Source: Capsicum annuum
Lineage: Eukaryota; Streptophyta; Magnoliopsida; Solanales; Solanaceae
Assembly (NCBI RefSeq): GCF_002878395.1
Contig: NC_061121.1
Span: 137,334,467-137,398,466 of the forward strand
Reading direction: 5' to 3'
Length of the DNA: 64,000 bases
In this document: positions 1 to 13,389 of the stretch, in pieces
Layout: each line of letters starts with the position of its first letter
Numbering within the stretch: the first letter of the stretch is position 1
Notes under the pieces: generated by a model
Database searches by the model: none
The model's input: the letters and a program-made list of their open reading frames with translations, nothing else
Told to the model about the DNA's origin: nothing
Made by a program: the position numbers and the translations under genes

Positions 1-1270
1 TAAAATCAGGGCATAGAGTTATACCACATGCTAGATTAACTAGACAATAACAACAAAGCATTTATTTTTCCTAAATGAATGGCGGTTTCACGACCATGTA
101 GGAGGCATATCATATGAAATCAAAGATCTCATTAACAAGACAAACCATAGAGTAAAAACCTTTCCAGCATGATTGCTGGTTTCACATCCATATAAGAGGC
201 AGCCAAGACAAAATCAAAACTTTTATCGACACACAATAACTTTCTAATGGTCGGAGATATGTATTAACTAGCCCTAAAGGATGGTATGCCATGAGTAAAG
301 ACTTTTTTACCCTCAATGAGATGGCTTGACTTTCCCAGTCTGAAAACATAATAAATTCTTAGTATGATTAGTATCAAAACCTATTCTATATATGACATGC
401 ATGGACTTTTGACGACTATCCCATGGACTTTAGTGCCCACAATAGTCCGTGGAATAATATGCACCTAACTTTGCATTTATGTGATTATAGAATATAAAAA
501 AATGAAAATAGGAAAGATATTGTATGGACCAAGAAAAATTTGTTTCACAAACATGAAAAGTACTTTAGAATTCTATGTTGTTATCACAACAAGGATGGCT
601 TGCCTATATGTTTCCTTACCTACTACTCCAACTAAAGGTTTGTAGTTCCATCCCTTTGGAATAGAGGATCAAGAGAGAGAACTTAGCCAACAAACATTTT
701 TATTTATAATTTTATATACTACAAGAGAGTTTTTTAGGTGGACCAGCTAATTTAGGTAGGGAAGCTGATGATCCCCAACTAAATACCTGTGCTTCTTTTT
801 ATCATTAAAGGAAGTCCTAATACAAGCTTGACTAAAGTACATTATCACATGTGGCACACTATTCTAAAAATACTAAATCCCTATTGTATATTCTAAAAAT
901 TGTAAATCCCTATGTTTACACACATATATGAGATATTTACATCTTAATTTATTCATAGCCTAATATAATTAAAAACAAACATGTTGTTGGCATATGACTC
1001 ATGTGCAAGCAGTTGACTAAGAGGCTTGTTTCAAGATTACAAGTAGATAGATAAGCATCTTAAAAGATCCTTAAAATTAGGTGGATAATTTCCTTCAAAT
1101 TAGGTGGGTAATATCCTAGTAGGCATCTTTCAAGTAGCTGGATAAGCAGTTTATAGGCAATCTTTTCTAAGAGGGTAACCCATCTAAGGGGGTTTCCTAG
1201 TAAACTTGGGCAGGCAATTCGTGAAGCTTGCGAGGAATGGTAATTTTATATAGATATTATTTGATTTTAT
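1..1270 (-). repeat. Left inverted arm: promoter/leader-like segment
   Basis: Read on the minus strand, this segment matches the plus-strand segment 8780-10090. Matching blocks include the stretch around 660-720 against 9301-9400, 840-900 against 9165-9215, and 250-380 against 9690-9810. The arm therefore belongs to the same repeat family in opposite orientation. The plus copy has a TATA-like box, while this copy shows none clearly. It holds no coding frame worth reporting. It could be a retroelement LTR or a pararetrovirus intergenic region. The left edge is cut by the window. Confidence 0.65.
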
Positions 1271-2699
1271 CCTTTTATTTAGTTCTTGGCATTATTTGTT
1301 ATGAGCTCTTAAATAGTTCTTCCATCGATCAGTCGACATTGTGTTTTTGCTTAAGGCGTTCTTGGTCTTCCAAGATCTATTTCAAGGACCTGGAAAAGTA
1401 ACCCATCCTGTTGGGTGAACCCTTGCATTCATGTGGGGTGACATTCAGCTGTATTATTTTAATATCATTGTTGACTTCATCTCTTATGAGTTCATATGGA
1501 GATTGATATTCTTTCATTACTCATCGAACCTCATCCAAATGCTGATGATCATTGGTGTAGTTAAACTTTCCCTATCCAGATTGGTCATATATATTTTGAA
1601 GTGCATCTATATTTCTGAAATAAGAAGCGTTGTACTTCATTGTATTTATCCTCTAAGGATAAGATTGTCACAGGAAATTTCATGCATAGTAAAATTTATG
1701 GTTGAACTTAGACGTGATTGTTTAGGATTCCTACAGGATGATGTACTATGAATACTATTTGATCATACGATTTTTTGAAGTATCGAACACAACATTTTCA
1801 TGTGTTTCACCACAGCATGAACCTTTGAAGAACTATTCAGATTTAATCAAAATTTCTAAAGGGGTTGTAGTTGGACACCATAAAGATGTAGTATTAGTGG
1901 CATAGGTACTAGAATAAACATAGGAGTACCTGTGGGAAGTCATTCTTTAGTTCTATGAACACATGGATGAATGGATATTTTTGATGTACTTTGAATGATA
2001 TCAGGATGGAACCTCTATATTTTTTTAAACACTTGAATCTTGTAGAAAGTTCTTCTTTCTTTGAGAATAGATGGATCGAAAGGATCCACATACTGGTTGA
2101 ACAGATTTAGGGGTAGTTTTTTATTTTGAAAGATAGAATACCTCATGTTTTGAACATGATAATTTGACTAGCCAACTTTTCGCTTCCTTCTCATGTACTG
2201 TATATTAGGTAGTGATCATTTTTATAGATGTCACCTGATTCTTCATAGATGTCAATGAACAAGACGGTGTTCTTTATAGATTCCTCTTCAATGGGAAGAT
2301 TGATTCAAGATCGTCCTCTGTGATGAGATCGATTCTTGTGTGATCTATTATCCTATGAAAGAGGTAGATTGAGTCCATTGACTTTTTCTCTTGAGGAAAA
2401 TTCCTTGAAAAGTGACTAGGATTTTTGCAGATGAACAAGCTATTTTACTTTTTATAGTTCATCGGGCTTCATTTTCTTAAACACCTGGGACGCCTAAACA
2501 CCTTTGTACTATCATATAGAGGCCTAAGTAGTTTGAAACTCATAATTATAGCTTTTTATTGGACCTAAGTTGGAAGCTTGAGTAGGAGCAATTGAATTTG
2601 GTAAGGAGATTGTTCCTACTGTATTCTCAGTCAAGAGCTCGATTATTTTGGACAATTTGCTTTAATACATATCTCTTCATACATATTCTTTCCAATGCC
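1271..2699. other. Unassigned repeat-derived spacer
   Basis: This stretch lies between the left promoter-like arm and the left capsid-like remnant. The corresponding interval of the right arm (8400-8780) is much shorter, so this part has either gained sequence or the right arm has lost it. An open frame at 1431-1751 has no recognisable motif and looks like chance. I see no RNA gene or terminal repeat here. Confidence 0.35.
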
Positions 2700-2739
2700 T
2701 TGAAAATCCCTTGGCTAATGTAGCGTACTTGTGGCATAC

Positions 2740-3245
2740 ATATAGATTAGAAATTATCCTCCACATTTATCATTGTGTTGCATTTAGCATCATCGACAGT
2801 GATGACACAAAGTCCAGCTTCAGGCTGGAGTCTCCACCTAGGTTGAAGAAAATCGTTGCCATCTTTTCGAAGTAAATATTGATGAAATATTTTTTGAAAG
2901 ATAGGCACTTTATCTTGAAGAGTTGCTTGCATAACTTCTCCTGTCTTTGGCCTGTATATCCATAGAAGACCTCATGTATGATCCTACTACTGAAGGTAAT
3001 GTCTTGGGCTTAAAGATAGGTGTTCATTTAATAATCCCAACTGCACCAATCTCTAAGTATTCTAGAAAATCTAAAGATGAACTCTGAAAGTATATGTGTT
3101 TCTTTCGGTTTTTCAAATTCTTCAACCCATGCAAGTATAGAAGCCTTGGATTCTTTAGGGCCATCCTTAAACTTTGATGTTGTCAAGTGTAAAGGTGTGG
3201 AGTCCAGCTCATAACTCAGCAGATTCCATAGTATTTTCAATGACA
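2740..3245 (-). pseudogene. Capsid/gag-like remnant, left inverted arm
   Basis: Two minus-strand open stretches (3240-3028 and 2932-2747) separated by stops form one decayed gene. The first contains the string FIFRFSRILRDWC. The DNA is the reverse-complement relative of the plus-strand remnant at 7880-8100, the clearest shared block being the sequence coding around GQRQEK. The spacing of aromatic and basic residues resembles capsid/gag regions of plant pararetroviruses, but no zinc knuckle is visible and assignment by eye is weak. A gag of an LTR element is the alternative. Stops and indels make it nonfunctional. Confidence 0.4.
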
Positions 3246-3249
3246 GTCA

Positions 3250-5310
3250 AACACCCAATGATTCACACATATCTATTTTTCTGTTGTTAGAGTTGCGTTA
3301 ATGTACCAAAGATTAAATAACCAGCAAGTAGTGGGCCTTCTTCACCTTCTTGGAACAAGATACAACAAGTAACAACTTGCAAACTTGGGTCCCTCAAAGA
3401 TCACCCTGAACATCGGGAAATTCTTTGTCACTAATTTCCCAACTTTAATATGTCTATATGTAATCCATATCTGATCGAGGCATAGCAGATCCAAATCTAA
3501 ATTCCTAGAGCTACGCAAGCTATATAAGCCATCAAAGATACTCTCCACTACAAGGGATCTTGGCTGGTCTAGAACAATACTATTAATTTATCTTTTCCTG
3601 GTGGATAAAAAGCATTGTTACTAAACATAGATTCCGCAAATGCAACCACGTAGTGCACCTAGATTTTGAGGTCAATTCCCATAGAAGAACTTGTCAAAGT
3701 GATTCCTAACTCATGGGTAAAAAATCACAAGATGTTAAAAGACAATCCTCAACATCTCCAATCCACTAAATCAACTTATGCCAAAAGGAATGACAACACA
3801 AACACTATTAGTTTTGACCACTCTCATCTTAAAATCCCCCAAAGACAACCTTCTCTATCCATATGTACCAACCATCTAATGACCTTCCAAATATGGAAAA
3901 TTCATAAACTAAATTTTGTTTCTCAATAGTTTCATGAATGAGCATGATTGGCTTCAATAGTTCAATCATAATGGTTGCAACAATATGTGATGCAAATTTT
4001 CTTTCTCACGACACTTCCCATAGAAAATGAATTGTGATTGTAACATATGCTAAGAATATACCTCACCCACTCCATCACATGATAAAACCTCCCAAACAAG
4101 AAATAAACTTGTAATAAATATGTCCATGCTGTCCTCCATAGTCTCCAATAATTTTGATGACATCCCACCAAATAAAACCTTTGAAAATGATAACCTGATC
4201 CATGCTCTAAAAATACAAGAAAAAATATAATCGCACCAATGGGTGAGAAGGTTCCCCTGAGAGACATATAACTAACTCTTAATTAGAAATCTAAAAATTA
4301 GATGTGCCAATATAGGATGCTATCCAGCATTGGCCGATCCCTTAAGAGTGTTACCCATACACAGACTAAGTTGTTCCACATGATCGAAGCATTAATGAAG
4401 AGAGCAGAACAAAAATCAACTCAGCATGATGGATTTATCTTACAAGTAGAGATCAGGCTCCAAACCCTACACATTATATACATCCACCAGGCACCTCACT
4501 TTCATGTTAATTTAACCAAAAATAAAAACAAATGCCTTCTCTGAAAGAACAAATCCAAGACCTACAATACGTTATCTTTTAACCCAAGTAAACCTAAAGA
4601 AGACTACCAAAGATAATTTTATTCTCTATGTTTCCACAAACATACTCTCGGTCAAAGATGAGCCATTATTTTCCCGCTATCCCTACCTTTTCTCATATGC
4701 CGATGACTTTCTCTCCAAGGTCTTAGTACGAATAAGAGTTTGACATTGCTAAGATCATATGGTAAAAGAAGATGACATCGCTGCAAGAAAAAAAGCTCAT
4801 GCAACCCATAAATAATCCAAAAGAAAGATGAAATTCAGTGAAAAGGATACAGCATAAAGAACCATCATTATCTCAGGAAATGACATTACGCTCCTAGATA
4901 ATAACTTAATAATCTTGGAATTCAAATTTCCATATGAAGAGAACTAATGAAATTCCTTGCTAAGGATGTTCTTTTGATAAATAAATGGGAATCAATAGAT
5001 CATGTTTCTCCGAATCTAGCCATTGACTTTATCCTCTTTAATCAAGTTGTTTCAAATTTTTATGGCTTAGACATCAATGACAACCCTGTCCTTAACCCAC
5101 AGGACATAGGTGATAAAGATCCTATAGTAGAATATCTAAAATACAATAAAGATATTCAAAGCATTGATCCCAATAACTATGATATAGCAAAAGAAAAATT
5201 CTCGACTAATGAAGACCTTCCAGATGAATACTTACACACCGGTGATAATTTTCTAATTGATAGAGCAAACAAACATAATGAAGACATAGTTGATTCTTGA
5301 GAATAGGTTG
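3250..5310 (+). repeat. Direct repeat unit 1 (movement-protein-like plus acidic ORF)
   Basis: This unit and 5500-7640 are diverged direct copies. Blocks matching in order include 3300-3560 with 5580-5840, 3660-3960 with 5930-6240, 3970-4200 with 6250-6470, 4300-4560 with 6590-6830, and 4740-5290 with 7020-7560. The first half, read on the plus strand across several frameshifts, has the layout of a plant-virus movement protein region. The second half encodes an acidic, Asn/Asp-rich ORF at 4947-5300. Both halves carry stops. The repetition is seen directly, while the protein identity is inference. Confidence 0.6.
4947..5300 (+). pseudogene. Acidic ORF fragment in repeat unit 1
   Basis: This 117-codon open frame is rich in Asp, Asn, Ile and Lys. 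A second, stop-containing version lies at about 7231-7500 in repeat unit 2, sharing strings such as NQVVSN/DQVVSN and DPIVEYLKYN/DPIEKYLKCN, so the frame was once coding. Acidic leaders like this precede capsid domains in caulimovirids. Here the downstream capsid-like block follows only the second copy (7760-8720). No enzymatic motif is visible. It begins mid-protein, because the upstream frame 4740-4946 continues the homology through stops. Confidence 0.4.
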
Positions 5311-5499
5311 AACAAAAATCCTGAGTCCTAAACTAAATCTCCTAAGGAAGACTATCCATCCATATTCATCAACCATTCCCAATAGCCATGGTTCTGTGAA
5401 GTAGTCAATGACTAAGATTGGATGATGAATGATACAATCTTGGAATGAAGGCTGAAACCAACATCCTATTTTGTAATCTCAGGAAGGACAGTTTATCAT

Positions 5500-7640
5500 G
5501 CTACAGATGTTGGAGAATTTTTGCGGTAGCAGAAAACCCAAGTCATTACCCATATCAATTTTGGTGTTCTTAGAGTTTTGTTGACGTATCATAAAAGAAA
5601 ACCCCCACTAGTATTGGCCTATTTTTCCCTTCTTGATACCAGATACAACTAGTACCAACATGCAAATTTAGGTATCTCAGATATAACCCTGAACACTAGG
5701 ACATTCTTTGTGACTATACTTCCTAACATTAACAAGTCCCTCTCTGATCATATCTGATGTAGGCTTTGAAAATTCTAGTCCAAATTCTGGGAGCCTACAG
5801 GCTAGAGATGCCATATAGGCTACTCTCTACTAACTGGTAGCTTTGCTAGTCCAAAACCATACTATGGATCTACCACTTTTAGGTGGTGAAAATATTAGTT
5901 TTCCTGAATATAGATGTCGCCAATGGAACCACCTCGTGACACTTGATTATAAGTAAAATACCTAGATAAGAACATGTCAAGGTGCTTCTAGAATCATGGG
6001 TCATAGATTACAAAAAATTGTGAGACCATCCTCAACCTCTCCAGTCCACTGAATCAACATTTATTAGAAGGAACAATAACACATACACTATTAGTTTCAG
6101 CCACTCTCATCTTTAAAAGCCCCCAAAAATAACATTCTCTATCCATATGTACCGACCTTTCAATGACCATAAAAATATTGACTATCCAAACACTATAATT
6201 TGGTTCTTGAACAGCTTCATGAGCTAGCATGATTGGATTACATATTTCAAACATGAGGGTTGCAACAATATGTGGCCCAAATATCATTTCTTAGGACACT
6301 ACCCACGGAAAATGAATTACGATTGTAGCATGTGCCAAGAAGATACCTTGCCTACTCCATCACGTAATAAAACCACCCAAATGAAAAATAAGCCTACAAC
6401 TAACATATTCATGATGATCCCTATATGCTCCAGTTATTCTGATGACTAACCACAAAATAAACCCAATGAAAAGGATATTATAAGCCGTACATCAAATATA
6501 CTAGGAAAAGTCATTATCCAACCAATGGGTAAGAATATACCCCTAAGAAACACAGAAGCTACTCTTAAATTGGCAATCTTAAAAGGCCATGTGTCATAAT
6601 AGGATGTTATCTAGAATCAGGCAATATTTCAATAGTGTTTCTATAACACACACTAAGTTGGTCCACAAGGTCTAAGTACTTAAGAAAAAAGTAGAACAAA
6701 TAACTTCTCATCATGATGGACTTATCTGACAATTAAATCTCAGGATTCAAACATTGTAGTATGATGCATGTACACCAGCATATCACTAACATTTATTTGA
6801 AGAAAAACAATATGAAATGGTTTCTCTAAAAGAATAAATCCAACACCTGAAATCTGGTAGCTTCGAACCTCAGAGAACCTAGAGCTCACTATGAAAGCCA
6901 ACTTTATTCTTTATATTTTAACAGACATACTCTCTACCAAATATGAGCCAAAACTTTCTCACTATCCCTTATAGTTCTCATGTGCCTATTATTTTCTCTC
7001 TAAGGTCTCAGGGCAAACAAGAGTTTGACATTACTAAGCACATATGAGACATAAAGGATGTCATAGCTACCAGAAATAAAGTTAATGAAATCCTCAAACG
7101 ATCCAAAATAATGGAATTCAGCAAAAAGGACACAAAAAAATATCAATGATGATCTCAGGTAAAGACACCACTTTTCTAGATAATGATTTGATAATCTAAG
7201 AACCCAATATACCCTATGAAGAGATGGAATGAAAGGTCTTTCTACAAAATGGTCATTTAGTAATAAATAGTTATCACTAGATAATGGTTCCCCAGATTCA
7301 TCTATTGACTTGATCACTACTGATCAAGTTGTTAGTAATTTGAATGACTCGGACATCTATGACAACCCAGTCACTGACACATAGGCCGTAGGTGATGCAG
7401 ATCCTATAGAAAAATATCTAAAATGCAATGAATATATTCAAAGCACTAATCCTATTAACCTTGATATGAGAAAGGAGAATACTCATTCGATGATGACACT
7501 TTAGAGAAATACTTAAACATGGGTGATAATTTTGTGGCTGATGATACTTCAAAGATAGTAAGGACTCAATTAATTCTCAAGAATATATGGATCAAAATCC
7601 TAAATACTCAATGAAATCTCCTGAGAAAGACACTACCTAT
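5500..7640 (+). repeat. Direct repeat unit 2
   Basis: Second copy of the unit at 3250-5310, in the same orientation and separated from it by about 190 bases. It is more degraded: the equivalent of the 4947-5300 frame is broken by TAG stops. It runs into the capsid-like block at 7760-8720, which unit 1 lacks, so unit 2 keeps what looks like the original gene order (movement-like, acidic, capsid-like). Minus-strand open stretches at 6054-6287 and 7000-7317 are antisense shadows. Confidence 0.6.
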
Positions 7641-7759
7641 ATTTATGAACTATTCCATTAAGCTAGAGGTCTCTGAAATAGTCGATGACCATGACAAGAT
7701 GACAGATGATTCAATCTCAGAAAGAAAGTCGAAACCACTTATAACAACTAAGAAAATTA

Positions 7760-8720
7760 TTTGAATTGATTTTCATACCTTTATCCTAACAAAATTAGAG
7801 TTTCAGCATTGCCCAAAGGATTCAAGACATCTACGATTGGATAGAGATAAAGTATGTAGTTGAATAAGAGAAATACATGTTACTTTAAGAATTCACCTCT
7901 AGATTCTCTGGAATTCATAGAGATTCATGGAATGCTCTTGGGATTGCAAAAAATAATACTTATCTTAAATCCCAAGACTTTACCTTCAATATTAGGATCC
8001 TAGAAAAGGACTTCTGTAGAGATATAGGCCAAAGACAGGAGAAGTTGCACATACATCTTATTAAGATGAAATACCTATTGTTTGATTGAGGTATCATCAA
8101 TATACACTTGAAAAAAAGGGTAAATAATTACATCAAGCTAGGCAGAGACCCCATCCTTAAGCAAGCCTTTGTATCTTAACTACCGATAATACTAAGAGGG
8201 CACAAAGTAATGATTATGGATGAGAAGTTCAACTATATAACTGTCCCACAAGTAGGATACATCAATAGGCTATATTACATGCCTTTGAAAACATATAGAG
8301 GAAGAGGTATGTACTAAAATGGATCATCCAAAACAATCTAGCTCTTGATTATGTATGTATTGAAAATGATCTCGTCAGAAAATCTAATTTCCCCTACCCA
8401 AGCAGCCGAATGAGGTTTAAGAAGCAATGATAGTTTAGGAGGTTCAAAATACCTAGGACTTTCCATGGTAGGACCAATATGTCTAGGCACACCAAGTACT
8501 TAAGAAGAAAAAATTGATGAACTATGAGAAAGAAAACATCTTCTTTATCTAGAAAAAACATGGTTAATTTGGAAGCAATTTTCCTAAGGAAAAAACTCAA
8601 AGGACTCCATCCACCTCTCCAAGGAGATAGAAAATCACACAGCCATCTACCTCAACAAAGAGGACAATACAAAATCAAAACAGGTTACTTCACAAGGTCC
8701 CTAAAGTAGAGCTTAGAAGA
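7760..8720 (+). pseudogene. Capsid/gag-like remnant, right arm
   Basis: This plus-strand, multiply interrupted coding remnant follows the acidic region of repeat unit 2. It shares an inverted match with 2740-3245 (for example the block ending in GQRQEK around 8030-8045). The lysine-rich tail around 8524-8709 is compatible with a nucleic-acid-binding C-terminus, but I cannot find a complete CCHC knuckle. Position immediately before the promoter-like arm suggests the last gene of its element. A pararetrovirus capsid is my first guess and an LTR-element gag the alternative. Confidence 0.4.
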
Positions 8721-8779
8721 CCAATAATTACTCAAATAGAAAGATAACATATATTAGTGGTTGGAATAAGGATATGGAA

Positions 8780-10090
8780 GCTCATCACAAACACCATATG
8801 CAATACATGAAAAGATGGTACCATATGACATGTGCAAGAAATTACCACTAACCACAAGCTCTAGAAACTACCTACGCAAGTTTATTTTAAAATCCTCTCA
8901 TATAGGCTCCCTTTTTAAAGGGAATGCTTATAAGATGCTTACCCAGATACATGGTAGATAATCAAAAGTATCTTACCAATCTTCTTTCATGAATTACGCA
9001 AGCTACTTGCAAGCTAACACCAAGCTGCTCAGTCATTATCAAATACCAAAAGCATTTTTTTGGATCCCTCAAATATTTACGGGCCCTAGTTTGAATTAAA
9101 TAGGATGTAACTATCTCCTAAAAGTGTGATCCAAAAAATGGCATTACTATTTGTTAAAGATATGATAAGGCTTTACTATTTTTAGAATAGTGGGACATGT
9201 GTTACATAATGTATTTTATTGTAGCTTGTTTTTATTGGGGCATCCTTTGGCTATAAATGGAAGTAAATTGGAGATCAACAACTTTTCCAATGACAAACCA
9301 CTCTTGTAATGCTTCATATTATAATTAAAAATATTTTTGGCGATGTTCTCTCGCTTGTATCACTCTTTAGAAGGGATAGGTTCTTTGATCCTCTATGTCG
9401 GGGTAGTTAGGTAGGGAAACACTTGGATAGAAAAGTATGCTTGTTGTTATTACAGCATAGACTTCCAAAGTCCTTTCCATGTTTATGAAATGAAATTCGC
9501 TTAGTCCACACAACATAGAGTTCTAAGTACTTTCTATGCTTATGAAAAAAATTGTCTTTGTCCACACAATAGCTTTCCGATTTGCTTTGTTGAATTTTAA
9601 ATAAACATTGTAAATCTAAATTTAATTAAAACATTGTTCTGCGAACAGTTTAGGGTACTAAAATCTATGAGATATCTGCTAAATAAAATAGTTGTTTTAC
9701 TGATCATACCAAATATTTATTGTGTTTTAAGACTAGCAAAGTCAAGTTATCCCAGTGAGGGAAGAGAAATCTTTGTTCCAAGGTAAATCATCCTTTAAGG
9801 GTTTGTGGATTTAAGGCCCCAATCATAAGAAATCTATTATGGTATTTACAAAAGCTTTGATTTCAATGGTGCGCTATGTACATAAATGTGAAACCTCCTA
9901 CCATGTTGGAAAGGTTGGAACTTTTTGTTTGTAGTATTGATGAGTACTTTGATTTCATATGGCATGTCATGTATTTGGATGTAAAATCTCTTTTCATGTT
10001 GCAAATTTTAGAGCTCTTTTGGTATTACCTTGTTAATAATGCTTATGGTGTCACTTCATGCCCCACTTTCCCTATATATTTTCTATAGGA
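8780..10090 (+). repeat. Right arm: promoter/leader-like segment
   Basis: Plus-strand partner of the inverted arm 1-1270. It contains a TATA-like box at 9252-9259 followed by a run of AT-rich leader and the block 9660-9960, which recurs a third time at 13390-13650. The ORF at 9876-10088 lies in the leader and has no motif. No tRNA primer site could be recognised. It may be an LTR or a pararetroviral intergenic region. Confidence 0.55.
9252..9259 (+). promoter_or_regulatory. TATA-like box of right arm
   Basis: The sequence ctataaatgg sits in a slightly GC-richer context, about 50 bases before the block that is best conserved between the two arms. Plant LTRs and pararetrovirus promoters both have such boxes. 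Activity cannot be judged. Confidence 0.4.
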
Positions 10091-10259
10091 GTCATCCCCA
10101 CTCTCAGAGGGGGAATAATCTAGTATTTGCATAAGATCTATTACCGTTGTTGTTTTGAGAGACAACTTTACGTTTCAAGTATTTCCTTTACCTTTTAAAA
10201 GTTTCATCTTATTACCAAAGTTTCATAAATATTTGTGTCATAGCAACTTTTCTAAAATT

Positions 10260-11610
10260 TTTGAACAAATAGTTTTTTGACCTCTTTCCTTAGATCTTTA
10301 GAACAAATACATCGAGTTTTAATAGTCCAAAAAACACCAAAAATATGTTTATATAAATGTATTTTGCATATTCATTGTGTATATCTCCTCCATGTATATA
10401 TCTAGAAGAATTATACATGTCTCCTACTATCTGTAAGAACCTGTCATACAAACATAGTTGCCTATAAGAAGTAGATTTGTTATCACTAGAATAAGATATT
10501 TCTTGCACATATCTATTGTTACTGAATCCATATTATTCCTTTGTTAAAAAAGCATGTAATCCATAGATGCAAATTAATTCCTTTGTTCTAGAAAAGCCAA
10601 AGGGAGTTAAAGAATATTTTTCTCCAACAAAACTTGCCAATTCACTCAACACCCTTATTTTACAGATGAATTCTTTTGAATACCTCATGAGCTTAAAAAT
10701 CTTACCAACACATAACCTCAACTTACCATCCTTATTTCATAGATGATTATTATGAACATAGCCAATTCATTTAACACCCTTATTTCTAAGATAGTTCTAA
10801 TAAACAAGCAATTATAAGTTGTTGTTTGTAATCACTCTTAACTCACATCCCTATTTTAAGGATGACGTTGGATCCAAAGAAATTAGGGTTTTAACCCACA
10901 ATTCTTAATGCAACTATAAATTTTGATAACATCCTACAATAATTAACCAATTATTTGGAATAACTATCAATACCCACACATAATCCACTAATTAATAAAA
11001 TATTACCGGAAGATATAAAATTAGTTAATCATGAAATTAAAGAGAGCAATTATACCCAAATTTGCATTCACTTGATCCATAATAATCCAAATAATAGTAA
11101 ACCAAAACTTCAATCTCAATTTACATCCAAAATATCTTGGGATGAGCTTAACAAATTGTTCTCAACTTAAAAATAAAGTGTTTCTCCTTCTCCAAATCTT
11201 AAAATTGAATGAAAGATGCCCAAAAATGTGAAAGGTTTTTTCCTCTATGAAATTTCAATTTTACCATTGAATTATTCTTTTCCTATTGTGATCTCCCTCT
11301 TTCAATCATGACCATGGTTCTACGATCCTGTAGCCTCTTCATTCGATCGCTATGTCCTAACTTTCTTTTGACTAACCGTGATCACAACCAGAGCTTGAGG
11401 GTTGTCTGATCTTTAGCCTTTGGTTTCTCTTGCTCACTTCTCTTCTCTTCTAGCTTGATCTCAATTCATCTTCATTATGTTTCCTAAAAGATCACAAAAA
11501 CTAGACATTAATGTGTATAAGTGTCAAATTAGTCTCATTTTTATAATTAAATCATTGTAGTCTGTGAGAATTTGGATGTAAATGAGTGACAAATATGCCA
11601 CTCATGAACA
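10260..11610 (-). mobile_element. Minus-strand Athila/Tat-like LTR remnant
   Basis: On the minus strand the LTR begins TGTTCATGAGTGG at 11610-11598, immediately after a polypurine tract. Its body includes a CpG-richer passage around 11290-11410, similar in style to the G1 and G2 LTRs. The 3' end could not be fixed, so the left coordinate is a guess. Open frames at 10290-10721 are LTR sequence, not genes. Only a short stretch of upstream internal sequence (11623-11880) remains. Confidence 0.5.
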
Positions 11611-11622
11611 CCCCCCAACTTA
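11611..11622 (-). other. Polypurine tract
   Basis: The minus strand reads aagttgggggg directly before the LTR start TGTTCATG, the standard position for priming plus-strand DNA synthesis. Similar tracts ending in guanine runs precede LTRs in Athila/Tat-type elements. Confidence 0.55.
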
Positions 11623-11884
11623 AAACATTGTCTTTCCTCAAGCAACACTACTACATACCCAATGAGACTACTTAACTTGTAAGCCCACTTTTACAATCTA
11701 TTGATCACCATGATTCTAAATTTTATTAGCACTAAAAATTTGCTAACAAGCATGGGAATAACTAATCGTGCAACTCCCTTCAAACTCAATCACATTGTTA
11801 AGGGTGCACAATACTTTAAAGGACAATTAAGAAACAATTATTAACTCTCATAATGTGAACAATGAAGCATTTACCAAAATCAAA

Positions 11885-13330
11885 TAACAATAAAGTGTTG
11901 GGACATGCCCCTGACCATGGAAAAAAATTTGTCTGAAACAAAGTCTAAGACATAGGAAACCAAAATATGAAATAATATCTTTCGAGGATGGAAGATCACC
12001 ACTTCAACTCAACTCATGAACTATCCACAAACACCCGATCATAGCGTAGGATAAGTGGAAGAATTTTCTATGCCATCATTGCATGGGGATACAACATTCA
12101 AAGATGGTTAATGGTTGTAGCACAAACATATAACTCAGGGATAAAGGATAAATTAATTCCATGATCTATAACACAAAAACCATTAAAACGAGTGCATAAT
12201 GTCATATTCAATACATAGATATACATATCATATGCCATGAAAGAGAATAGAGCTTCGCTTAAATATTTAAAACCTTAACATGGATTGTGTCGGATAACCA
12301 TCATAATTAAGGCACCCACAAGCTATATGGGCCGAGCTCTCCCCCAGCTGGAAGGGACCAAATGCAGTAGCTGCACAAACCAGATGATATTCATGTCATA
12401 TTTCTAATGTGGGAATCAAACCTCTCATCATAAATCAATGGTGACTTAAGCACCAAGTTATATAACATGGAGGACTCAAACTTCCTAATCATATAATAAT
12501 AGTAAATGGGACTCAAACCTTTGATCATTTAGTCCACCATGTCGGCTAGCGTAGTTTCTATTGTTTGTCCCTCGGGACGTCCACTTTTATGGACCAGCTA
12601 GACAACCCATTTTTTAGAATAATTATAATATTTAACACATATTTCCAATTCATTGAACCAATTATCTATTTAGGCATCCCATTGGTATCGTCATACCAAA
12701 TTTACTTGTAGGTTCATTATAATGCCATAATATATTAACCATCAAGAGGGAAATTCATGAACCTTTATGTTCAACTAACATTCACGTGGGGAATCCACAT
12801 ACCTCAAAGTTCATTAAAATCATACAATGGTTCATTAACCTTTCATGTTAATGCATTGGTATAAGTCAGCAAGTAAAACTGTATCACAAAATCATATTCT
12901 TTATCAATTCAGAATTTAAGTTGAGGGGGACATAATTTCCAAGACCATATATCAAGAAAAAATCATCAAATTGGTGATGACCATGACCCCTTAGTTTATT
13001 TACCATTTCCATGCACCCGAATGAGTGTTTAAATTAACAATATAAAGAATAATAGTTTGATAGAAATCATGAGAAAACATTCAAACAGTTTATATCAAAA
13101 TAAAAGTATAAGTAAAGAGGTACATTCCTTAGACACATGATAATTGGAAAGTAAATTGGAGCTTGAAACTTAAAAGATAAATGTATAATAAAATCCTTAG
13201 GCTCTCTTAGGGTTTTGAGTGAGAGAGTAGAATTGGGGACTTTTAATCTCTTAAAATTGAAAGAAATAAGCTATATGATTTGAAAATACCCCAATACCCC
13301 TCATCCTAAGTAAACAAAATAAAAACTACA
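11885..13330 (-). mobile_element. Truncated chromovirus LTR related to element B
   Basis: Homologous in the same orientation to the element B LTR. The block 11890-12160 matches 35360-35620, 12300-12420 matches 35770-35890, and 12640-12960 matches 36110-36430. It includes its own version of the region matching 36430-36720, so it is a separate, older insertion and not the missing part of the B 3' LTR. The LTR 3' end (equivalent of 35105-35350) is absent. Confidence 0.6.
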
Positions 13331-13389
13331 TGAATATTAACACTTTGTTTCAAGGATTATTGAGGATGCTGAAACCTATGGGAGAGCCT

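Noticed and set aside
1431..1751. 106-codon open frame as a possible host gene
   Set aside because: Hydrophobic, low-complexity translation with no motif, inside repeat-derived sequence and with no homologous frame in the other arm.
11885..13330. Missing remainder of the element B 3' LTR
   Set aside because: It contains its own, more diverged version of the region already present at 29150-29520, so it is a separate insertion.
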